From the NCBI GenBank assembly GCA_903872785.1, contig CAIQLZ010000107.1:1-10146 (forward strand): 10,146 nt of DNA, read 5' to 3'. Source of the stretch: Candidatus Levyibacteriota bacterium. Its GTDB lineage: Bacteria > Patescibacteriota > Microgenomatia > Levybacterales > UBA12049. The position numbers and the translations under genes were made by a program. Shown piece by piece: positions 1 through 6,297 of this stretch (its first letter is position 1; each line of letters begins with the position of its first letter). A model generated the notes under the pieces. The model had not been told where the DNA came from. It searched no databases and saw nothing but the letters and a program-made list of their open reading frames with translations.

Positions 1-1437
1 CTAAGACTTTTATTTTTGGTTGATGTAGGACTTGATTATTTAACTTTATCGCGCGGCGCACAGAGTTTAGCCGGCGGAGAAGCGCAAAGAATCAGACTTG
101 CTTCCCAAATAGGAAGCGGATTAACTGGAGTATTGTATGTCCTGGACGAACCTTCAATCGGACTTCACCAAAAAGATAATAAAAAATTAATTGAAACACT
201 CAAAAAACTTCGTGATTTAGGAAATACGGTTTTAGTTGTCGAGCATGACAAAGAAACAATGGAGCAATCTGATTATATCGTAGACTTTGGCCTGGGTGCC
301 GGTCAAGGCGGAGGGAAGATTATCGCAAAAGGATCAATTGATGAAATAAAAAGAGATCCCAATTCCATAACCGGAGCTTATCTGTCGGGAAAAAGGAAGA
401 TAAAATTCTGTGAAGAAAATACAAAAAAAGAAAATTTCGAAACCGGCAAAACTTTATCTGTTCTTGGTGCAAAAGAACATAATTTAAAAAATATTGACGT
501 TAACTTTCCTCTAAATAAATTTATTGTTGTTACCGGAGTTTCAGGTTCAGGAAAATCAACTTTAATAAACGATATTCTGTACCACGCCTTAATGCAATTA
601 CAAAATCCCTTTCACCGCGATAAACCGGGCAAATTTAAAGCAATCAACGGATACCAAAATATAAAAAGGGTTTATATGATTGACCAGTCTCCAATCGGAA
701 GAACTCCGCGAAGTAATCCCGCCACATATACGGGTGCATTTACTTACATTCGCGACATCTTTGCCCGGACCCGCGATGCAAAGCTTAGGGGATATGGACC
801 GGGAAGATTTTCTTTTAATGTGAAAGGCGGACGGTGCGAAGCTTGTGAGGGAGAAGGACAAATAAAAATCGAGATGCAGTTCTTGCCCGATGTTTATGTA
901 ACCTGTGAAGTTTGCAGCGGAAAGCAATATAACAAAGAAGCTATGGAAATTTTTCTTAATGGGAAAAATATTGCAGATGTCTTGTCTATGAGCGTTAAAG
1001 AAGCTCTGCAATTTTTTTCCTTTGTTCCCGTGCTTTCTCATAAACTGCAAACCCTCAATGATGTCGGACTTTCTTATATAAAGCTGGGACAACCTGCTCC
1101 GACTTTGTCCGGGGGAGAAGCGCAAAGAGTTAAATTATCGGATGAACTGTCAAAAAAAGGACAAAACTGTCTGTATCTTTTGGATGAACCGACGACCGGA
1201 TTGCATTTCGCTGATTTAGAAAAACTATTACATGTTTTAAAAAATTTAGTTAACCGGAAAAATACAGTTATAGTTATTGAACATAATCTGGATGTTATAA
1301 AAAGCGCAGATTATATAGTTGATCTGGGTCCTGATGGGGGAGAAAAAGGCGGAGAAATCGTCGCGACCGGAACTCCCGAAGAAATTGCAAAAAACCCCCG
1401 TTCCTACACAGGCCAATTCTTAAAAAAAATTCTTTAG
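1..1437 (+). CDS. uvrA: Excinuclease ABC subunit A, C-terminal half (partial, 5' end outside window)
   Basis: UvrA is the ATPase that recognises DNA damage and loads UvrB in nucleotide excision repair. The reading frame is open from base 1 (LRLLFLVDVGLDYLTL), so the gene is cut by the window edge; the TTG at 16 is not its start. About 478 residues remain of a family length near 940. In order: the first ABC signature (LAGGEAQR) with its Walker B (LDEPS), then the second Walker A GVSGSGKST at about 535-561. Next comes a zinc finger C-x2-C-x19-C-x2-C (cysteines at 835, 844, 904, 913), the second signature LSGGEAQR near 1102, Walker B with Asp at 1183 and Glu at 1186, and the switch His at 1282. 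The residues after the second signature read VKLSDEL, where families usually have KLATEL. All catalytic elements of the second ATPase are present and the TAG stop is in the expected place. Confidence 0.97.
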   Translation, partial: LRLLFLVDVGLDYLTLSRGAQSLAGGEAQRIRLASQIGSGLTGVLYVLDEPSIGLHQKDNKKLIETLKKLRDLGNTVLVVEHDKETMEQSDYIVDFGLGAGQGGGKIIAKGSIDEIKRDPNSITGAYLSGKRKIKFCEENTKKENFETGKTLSVLGAKEHNLKNIDVNFPLNKFIVVTGVSGSGKSTLINDILYHALMQLQNPFHRDKPGKFKAINGYQNIKRVYMIDQSPIGRTPRSNPATYTGAFTYIRDIFARTRDAKLRGYGPGRFSFNVKGGRCEACEGEGQIKIEMQFLPDVYVTCEVCSGKQYNKEAMEIFLNGKNIADVLSMSVKEALQFFSFVPVLSHKLQTLNDVGLSYIKLGQPAPTLSGGEAQRVKLSDELSKKGQNCLYLLDEPTTGLHFADLEKLLHVLKNLVNRKNTVIVIEHNLDVIKSADYIVDLGPDGGEKGGEIVATGTPEEIAKNPRSYTGQFLKKIL

Positions 1438-1477
1438 ATAGCTAATTATGGTATTCCGGGAACGTTTTTGCCCTTAT

Positions 1478-1496
1478 AGAAAAAAGCTGTTTTTCT
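1478..1496 (+). terminator. Weak stem-loop that may end uvrA transcription
   Basis: A 7-bp arm AGAAAAA (1478-1484) pairs with TTTTTCT (1490-1496) around a 5-nt loop, about 40 nt after the uvrA stop. The stem is nearly all A:T, so its strength as an intrinsic terminator is doubtful. It is the only hairpin with a T-rich 3' side close to the gene end. Confidence 0.25.
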
Positions 1497-1525
1497 TTGC
1501 CGATTTTACGGGCTATTTTGATTTC

Positions 1526-1559
1526 AGAATCGGACCTTCAAGGCGCATGTACCGATTCT
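1526..1559. repeat. Perfect 8-bp inverted repeat with 18-nt loop
   Basis: AGAATCGG (1526-1533) and CCGATTCT (1552-1559) are exact reverse complements. With one bulged base the pairing extends three more base pairs outward (TTC/GAA). A third copy of the core, CCGATT at 1500-1505 on the plus strand, could compete for the same arm, so two exclusive foldings are possible. It lacks a following T-run, so it is not a typical intrinsic terminator. Confidence 0.55.
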
Positions 1560-1606
1560 TGAATTCCTTCCGCATATTGATTTGACGGCATTATCGCTCA
1601 AAAACC

Positions 1607-1621
1607 AGTGCTTTCAGCACT
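1607..1621. repeat. Short perfect hairpin (6-bp stem, 3-nt loop)
   Basis: AGTGCT (1607-1612) and AGCACT (1616-1621) flank TTC. On the minus strand the hairpin is followed by GGTTTTTG, so it could act as a weak terminator for leftward transcription. It may instead be part of the same spacer element as the inverted repeat at 1526-1559. Confidence 0.45.
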
Positions 1622-1644
1622 ACTTCTGAAATAATATAAAAATT

Positions 1645-1674
1645 TTGCTAAGATTAATGTATATTAAATATATT
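1645..1674 (+). promoter_or_regulatory. Predicted sigma70-type promoter of the transglutaminase-uvrC unit
   Basis: TTGCTA (1645-1650) is separated by 18 nt from TATATT (1669-1674). The -10 box ends 6 nt before the ATG at 1681, so transcription would begin at or next to the start codon, and no Shine-Dalgarno sequence precedes that ATG. The surroundings are very AT-rich, which raises the chance of a false match, but the spacing agrees with three other promoters in the window. Confidence 0.45.
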
Positions 1675-1680
1675 TAATTA

Positions 1681-3513
1681 ATGAAGAAACTTATTGCAAT
1701 TCTTCTGGGTTTTGTTTTTTTCTTATATTTGATTCCATTGCGTGTTTTTGCAGATTCTAATTTTACCAGCAATTATAATGTCACCTACAATGTATTGGAA
1801 AACGCACTAACGCACGTAGCATTTAACATCACACTCACAAACAAAACAAATAAGTATTATGCATCTTCATACAGTATTCAGGTTGGATTTAAAGATGTCG
1901 AAAACGTTTTAGTCACAGACAGCGCTGGCAAAATCACTCCGCAAACTACCAAAAACAACAACGGAAGCAATATTGAAATTAATTTTAACGATCGCGTAGT
2001 GGGCCTTAACAATAGGCTAAATTTTTCAATATCTTTTGACACCAAAGATATTGCGCAAAAATCCGGAAAAATTTGGGATATAAATATTCCCGGGTTGTCC
2101 GAACAAAAAGACTACGATTCTTTTAATGTCAACGTTATTGTTCCTAAATTTTTAGGAAATCCTTCCTATATTAAACCTAATATTGGTAACTTCACAGGAA
2201 CAAATTTAAATTTTACAAAAGAAGAGCTTGGTAATTCAGGTATATCTATATCTTTCGGAGATGCTCAAATTTACAATTTCAATCTTTCATATCATTTGAG
2301 AAACTCGAATCTGTTTTCCATTGAAACAGAAATTGCACTTCCTCCGTCAACCAATTACCAGGATGTTCAAATAAATAGTATTGAACCCAAACCCGAAAAC
2401 GTAATCCAAGATATTGACGGCAATTGGCTTGCTCAATATATCCTTACTCCCGGTAAAAAAATCGATATTACTGTTAAAGGTTATGCAAAAATAATGTTAA
2501 CTCCCAAAAAAAAACAGCTAACGGATAGTGAACTTAAGGAATATTTAAAAGAGCAACCATATTGGCAAAGTAACAACAAAGATATAATCGACTTAGCTCT
2601 TAAGCTAAAAACTCCTTATGCAATTTATCAATATGTTACAAATACTCTTACATATGACTTTAACAGAGCGCAGGTAAATAAACCAAGAATGGGCGCATAC
2701 GCAGTGCTAAAAGATCCAAAATCGGCTGTTTGTCTTGAATTTACTGATTTATTCATAGCGCTTGCTCGGGCAGCAAATATTCCCGCCCGGGAAATAAATG
2801 GTTATGCCTACGCACAAAATCCGATAGAAAGACCCTTGTCTCTGGTCAAAGACATTTTGCATGCTTGGCCTGAATATTATGATTATGATCTTCAGACATG
2901 GGTAATGATTGATCCGACTTGGGGCAATACCACCAGCGGGGTGGATTATTTCCATACTCTGGATTTTGACCATTTTGCTTTTATCATAAAAGGAGCCAGT
3001 AGTACATATCCTATTCCGGCAGGAGGATATAAAACTTCCGACAATAACGCTACTCATGATATAAATGTAGGATTTGGAGATAATTTTACTTCGCAAGCGC
3101 AAATTCTATCACTAAGCACAGACTTAGCTTCGGAATATTTTTCAGGCTTTAGTCCGAAGGGAAATATTGTAATTAAAAATGACGGACAGATTATTTCTCT
3201 TCCTCAAGAAATTACAGTCAATACAAATTTCCTAACTCCAAAAGTACAAAAAATACCTGTCGGTAAAATTCCTCCTTTTGGATTCATAGTAATTCCGATT
3301 AGTTTTGATAAACCTTCATTTTTGACAAATAAAACAGATATAGTTAAAATAGCACTTAACGAAAATTACATTTCAAAAGAAATTAAAATAACGCCGTTTA
3401 TTTTGAATAAATGGACGGTTTTTGGAGGGTATATTGTTGTCGTCATTATTGCCATACTGTCATTTACTATCTACAAAATCAGGAATTTATCTGTTTCTAA
3501 ACAAGAAAAATAA
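1681..3513 (+). CDS. Exported, membrane-anchored transglutaminase-like protein
   Basis: A 610-residue protein with an N-terminal signal peptide (MKKLIAILLGFVFFLYLIP, likely cleaved after VFA at residue 24) and one C-terminal transmembrane helix at about 580-598, followed by a short basic tail. It should therefore sit outside the membrane, anchored at its C-terminus. Residues about 300-445 form a transglutaminase-like (papain-fold) core. The expected Cys-His-Asp triad is visible: C351 in SAVCLEFTDLF, H394 in LHAWPEYY and D411 in VMIDPTWG. The flanks (about 26-270 and 450-575) are Thr/Asn/Ile-rich and probably beta-sandwich. Bacterial members act as proteases or cross-linking enzymes, often on surface proteins; the substrate here cannot be inferred. 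The ATG at 1681 directly precedes the signal peptide and lacks a Shine-Dalgarno sequence. Its 3' end overlaps uvrC by about 80 bp. Confidence 0.9.
   Translation: MKKLIAILLGFVFFLYLIPLRVFADSNFTSNYNVTYNVLENALTHVAFNITLTNKTNKYYASSYSIQVGFKDVENVLVTDSAGKITPQTTKNNNGSNIEINFNDRVVGLNNRLNFSISFDTKDIAQKSGKIWDINIPGLSEQKDYDSFNVNVIVPKFLGNPSYIKPNIGNFTGTNLNFTKEELGNSGISISFGDAQIYNFNLSYHLRNSNLFSIETEIALPPSTNYQDVQINSIEPKPENVIQDIDGNWLAQYILTPGKKIDITVKGYAKIMLTPKKKQLTDSELKEYLKEQPYWQSNNKDIIDLALKLKTPYAIYQYVTNTLTYDFNRAQVNKPRMGAYAVLKDPKSAVCLEFTDLFIALARAANIPAREINGYAYAQNPIERPLSLVKDILHAWPEYYDYDLQTWVMIDPTWGNTTSGVDYFHTLDFDHFAFIIKGASSTYPIPAGGYKTSDNNATHDINVGFGDNFTSQAQILSLSTDLASEYFSGFSPKGNIVIKNDGQIISLPQEITVNTNFLTPKVQKIPVGKIPPFGFIVIPISFDKPSFLTNKTDIVKIALNENYISKEIKITPFILNKWTVFGGYIVVVIIAILSFTIYKIRNLSVSKQEK
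3424..3429 (+). promoter_or_regulatory. Strong internal Shine-Dalgarno for uvrC
   Basis: GGAGGG lies 5 nt before TTG 3434 and 8 nt before TTG 3437, inside the codons for the Gly-Gly that open the transglutaminase transmembrane helix. No in-frame ATG occurs before 3605, which would remove the GIY-YIG motif. This site therefore supports a TTG start for uvrC. Confidence 0.7.
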
Positions 3514-4723
3514 AATCCTCTACGTTGGCAAAGCAAACAATCTTAAAGAAAGAGTTTCTTCATATTTTTCAAAAAATATTGATTTAAGTACAAAAACCGG
3601 CATAATGGTTTCGCAAATTGCCAAAATCAAAACAATAATAACCGATTCCGAAATTGAAGCTCTTCTTCTGGAAAGCCGTTATATAAAAAAATATAAACCA
3701 AAATACAATATTAAGCTCATGGATGATAAATCTTATCTTATGATCAGAATTACAATTAAAGATAAATATCCTAAGGTATTGATGGCTAGGCGCCAGGATG
3801 ACAAAGATTCTATTTATTTCGGTCCGTTTCCTAACGGATCAAAAGCTTTACGAATTGTCTTAAAAATTATCAGAAAGATTTTCCCATATCAGTCTGTCTT
3901 AAATCATGACAAAAAAATATGTTTATATCATCATCTTGGGCTTTGCCCCTGTCCTCCAATTTTTGATTCCCCTCAGCTAAGAAGGGAATATAGTAAAAAC
4001 ATTTGTCATATCAAAAATTTTTTGGACGGAAATACTGGTAAAATAATTACAGACCTTAAAAAGGAAAGGGACATTTTAAGTAAAAATGAAGAATTTGAGA
4101 AAGCTATTCTATTACAAAATAAAATTAAGGCGATTGGATTAATTACGGGACCCCATTATAAAAAATATTCAGACTCAGGTTTTGACTCTGACTTCACAGA
4201 TAAATTACGGAAAAAAGAAATAAATGAGTTAATAAATATCTTGAATAAAAATGGCTATAATGTAAAAAGTCTGGAAAGAATTGAGTGTTTTGATATCTCA
4301 AATACTTCGGGCTCCAATGCAACCGGCTCAATGGTAACCTTTGTTAGCGGAAAAAAAGACGGAAATTGGTATAGGAAATTTAAGATAAGGACTCTTAGTT
4401 CGCCAAATGATGTCGGCATGATGGAGGAAATTCTTCATAGAAGAATGAAGCACTACGAATGGCCTTGGCCTAATCTTTTAATTATTGATGGGGGGAAAGG
4501 ACAAGTATCAACCGCAGTAAAAGTTTTAAAAAATACGAATAGCAAAATTCCCTTAATTGGTCTAGCGAAAAAAGAAGAGACAATTGTTACAGCTGATTTA
4601 AAAGAAATCAGTCTGCCAAAAGAATCTGAAGCTTTAAAGCTTATCATGAGAATCAGGGATGAAGCTCACCGCTTCGCGATCAGTTATCACCGGAGTCTAC
4701 GCTCAAAAGCGCTACTTTTTTGA
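3434..4723 (+). CDS. uvrC: Excinuclease ABC subunit C, short form lacking the C-terminal HhH domain
   Basis: UvrC makes the two incisions flanking a lesion in nucleotide excision repair. The start is taken at TTG 3434 because of the ribosome binding site 5 nt upstream; TTG 3437 is equally possible, and a longer frame opens at 3422. The N-terminal GIY-YIG nuclease shows GIY (17-19) and YVGKA (30-34). A Cys-rich stretch CLYHHLGLCPCPP follows, then a UvrB-binding helix pair (LKKERDILSKNEEFEKAI). The RNase H-like nuclease has acidic residues D287 (CFDIS) and D352 (IIDGGKGQ) and H412 (RDEAHRFA), matching the Asp-Asp-His triad of the family. The protein ends after HRSLRSKALLF at about 430 residues, where family members near 600 continue into tandem helix-hairpin-helix motifs. 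The sequence beyond the TGA codes for the opposite-strand gene, so a frameshift is unlikely. Confidence 0.93.
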   Translation: MLSSLLPYCHLLSTKSGIYLFLNKKNKILYVGKANNLKERVSSYFSKNIDLSTKTGIMVSQIAKIKTIITDSEIEALLLESRYIKKYKPKYNIKLMDDKSYLMIRITIKDKYPKVLMARRQDDKDSIYFGPFPNGSKALRIVLKIIRKIFPYQSVLNHDKKICLYHHLGLCPCPPIFDSPQLRREYSKNICHIKNFLDGNTGKIITDLKKERDILSKNEEFEKAILLQNKIKAIGLITGPHYKKYSDSGFDSDFTDKLRKKEINELINILNKNGYNVKSLERIECFDISNTSGSNATGSMVTFVSGKKDGNWYRKFKIRTLSSPNDVGMMEEILHRRMKHYEWPWPNLLIIDGGKGQVSTAVKVLKNTNSKIPLIGLAKKEETIVTADLKEISLPKESEALKLIMRIRDEAHRFAISYHRSLRSKALLF

Positions 4724-6070
4724 AACTTCGTAGTAGTAGGGAAAAAAGAGCATCGATGCGGGGGGATCGGAAAGTAAATATTTCTGGAAATCAGCATAAA
4801 TTAACATCCTTTTTTTAACGTCCAACTCTTTTCTCCCATCTTCCAACAACTTGTCTACTCTTGGATTATCGTAATGCGTAATATTATTCACTTGACTTGA
4901 GTGCCAAAGAGTATATTGATCAGGATCAGAGGAAACATTAAATTCTCCTAAAAAAACCTGGAAATTTGAAGGAACTTGATCGGTAATCTTAATTACAGTA
5001 TTAATATTTAATTTTTTCCAAGTATCGGCAATAATCTTGGCTGTTTCCTCATATTTAGGCAGAGTATCAATTATCAAATCTATTTTACCGCTTCCTGTTG
5101 CTGTTCCTGATTTATCAATTAAAAGCCTTGCATGTTCTAAATCCTGCTGGTATACAGCATATCCTCCTTGATTAGCGTAAGAAAAGTTTGGCAATGGATT
5201 GGGATTTCTTTCTCCCTGTTTAAAGCTGTCGGACATTGTATATGATAACCCCTCCCTTAACATTTTTGACGACAAATTTTTATCGCCAGTATTGTAAAAA
5301 AGTGTCACTAATTTAGTATGATCTATCTTCTTTTCCACTGTCACATTCTTAAAAGATTTAAAGGTTGTATTCATGAAATTCACATCAGGAAGATTGGTGA
5401 TTTTTGAAATCTCTCCTAGTAAAAAAGCTGTTTTTAATGCGGACAGTGTCGGGTAAGATAGGTGATATGTAAGAATTTTACGATATTTTTCCGAATACAA
5501 CTCTATAGATTCAACAAAATTACCGTTAAGTTTTATTTTTTTAATTTTATAATCACCCAATCCCACAAAACCTTTTTTAAAAATAGGTCTGGTTACAGCG
5601 GTTAGAAAAGGAGAATAATTATCTTTTAAAGTAAAGACAATTGTATATTTATCGGGTTTCAGTACGTCAACATCCGCAAAATTATAGCTAATATCTTTGG
5701 AGGTTAAATTTGCACCATCGGAAAAATATAAATTTTTATTTAGATAAAAAGCATAGGCTTTTCCATTTGGGGAAATTTTCCATTTTTCCGCGACATCGGG
5801 CATAACAGTTCCATCAATCCCGGTTTTTGTAAGCCCCTTTGATATTTTGCTTATAATTTCCTGCGGTAATGAATCAACAGTATAAGCCCCCACCATTCCT
5901 ATTGACTCATTTCCTACGAATGGCAAACGGCTGATAAAGTATGGCAAAAACTTATTAAGTAGGAAAAAAACAATCAATCCAATTCCGAAATAAATAAGAA
6001 TACTTTTCCCCCACTTTTTTAGATATGCTTTTATCAACCAAATAAAAAGCCTTTTTCGTACAACTATCAT
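4712..6070 (-). CDS. Membrane-anchored extracellular solute-binding protein, family 5 (peptide-type)
   Basis: A 452-residue protein resembling the OppA/DppA class that captures peptides or similar ligands for ABC importers. The basic N-terminus (RKRLFIWLIKAYLKKWGK) leads into one transmembrane helix at about 24-42. No lipobox cysteine is visible, so it is likely held by an uncleaved anchor. Family hallmarks include the early segment GLTKTGIDGTVMPDVAEKW, the YAFYLNKNLYFSDG segment and the late motif SSDPDQYTLWHSSQ. It is shorter than the usual 500-600 residues. The ATG at 6068-6070 lies 3 nt after the secG stop with no clear Shine-Dalgarno, so translation may be coupled. No permease or ATPase gene is adjacent, so the partner transporter is elsewhere or the protein has another job. 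The TAG stop overlaps the end of uvrC by 12 bp. Confidence 0.87.
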   Translation of the reverse strand: MIVVRKRLFIWLIKAYLKKWGKSILIYFGIGLIVFFLLNKFLPYFISRLPFVGNESIGMVGAYTVDSLPQEIISKISKGLTKTGIDGTVMPDVAEKWKISPNGKAYAFYLNKNLYFSDGANLTSKDISYNFADVDVLKPDKYTIVFTLKDNYSPFLTAVTRPIFKKGFVGLGDYKIKKIKLNGNFVESIELYSEKYRKILTYHLSYPTLSALKTAFLLGEISKITNLPDVNFMNTTFKSFKNVTVEKKIDHTKLVTLFYNTGDKNLSSKMLREGLSYTMSDSFKQGERNPNPLPNFSYANQGGYAVYQQDLEHARLLIDKSGTATGSGKIDLIIDTLPKYEETAKIIADTWKKLNINTVIKITDQVPSNFQVFLGEFNVSSDPDQYTLWHSSQVNNITHYDNPRVDKLLEDGRKELDVKKRMLIYADFQKYLLSDPPASMLFFPYYYEVSKK

Positions 6071-6073
6071 AAG

Positions 6074-6289
6074 CTACCGATGGGGTATTAGAAGAATTAT
6101 CGAAAAAACACCATACAAAATTGTTAAAACTATTGTTATCCAAATCAGTAATTTTTCTATGCTTTGTTTACTTCGATAAAATTCTCCGCCGCCCCCGAAA
6201 GAACTTGATAATCCTGATCCTTGCATCTGAAGCAATATTACTACAATAAGCGCAATCGCTACTACAATAGTAACTATATTTAAAAACAT
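6074..6289 (-). CDS. secG: Protein translocase subunit SecG
   Basis: A 71-residue protein with two transmembrane helices (about 4-20 and 47-67) joined by the conserved Gly/Ser-rich loop (LQMQGSGLSSSFGGGGEF), the SecG signature. SecG is the small accessory subunit of the SecYEG channel in the cytoplasmic membrane and helps SecA-driven export. Length and layout match the family. It lies in the minus-strand operon, 8 nt after yvcK and 3 nt before the solute-binding protein gene. No strong Shine-Dalgarno is seen, and the short gaps suggest translational coupling. Confidence 0.93.
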   Translation of the reverse strand: MFLNIVTIVVAIALIVVILLQMQGSGLSSSFGGGGEFYRSKQSIEKLLIWITIVLTILYGVFSIILLIPHR

Positions 6290-6297
6290 AATCTAAA

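Larger units (their letters stand above)
1442..1591 (-). pseudogene. Possible decayed small coding remnant in the uvrA-transglutaminase spacer
   Basis: On the minus strand an ATG at 1591 opens a frame reading MPSNQYAEGIQESVHAP. A TGA follows at 1540-1538, and the same frame then stays open for 31 more codons, including KIARKIGKEKQLFSIRAK and ending TFPEYHN before a TAG at 1444-1442. Apart from the single TGA the composition is protein-like (charged, mixed, no low complexity) and denser in G+C than the AT-rich promoter to its right. I do not recognise the peptide. It could be a remnant of a small gene, a repeat element that happens to be open, or chance; a 48-codon frame with one stop is not strong evidence alone. 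The TGA lies in the loop of the inverted repeat at 1526-1559. Confidence 0.3.

Noticed and set aside
598..1125. Long minus-strand open frame inside uvrA
   Set aside because: It lies antisense to strongly conserved UvrA motifs, has no recognisable domain, and is best explained as a shadow of the real gene.
1538..1540. TGA recoded as glycine (genetic code of Gracilibacteria/SR1) to rescue the remnant frame and lengthen UvrC
   Set aside because: Conserved Gly-rich proteins here (UvrA, YvcK, SecG) use no in-frame TGA. Reading through the uvrC TGA adds only 18 residues without a helix-hairpin-helix motif before a TAA.
1438..1680. tRNA or other classical RNA gene in the spacer
   Set aside because: No T-loop (GGTTCGA-type) motif or cloverleaf is visible; only isolated hairpins can be seen.
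2749..3102. Minus-strand open frame inside the transglutaminase-like gene
   Set aside because: It is antisense to the catalytic domain, with a composition typical of a shadow frame.
5955..6143. Minus-strand frame spanning the secG/solute-binding junction
   Set aside because: It overlaps the ends of two well-supported genes in another frame and has no domain signal.
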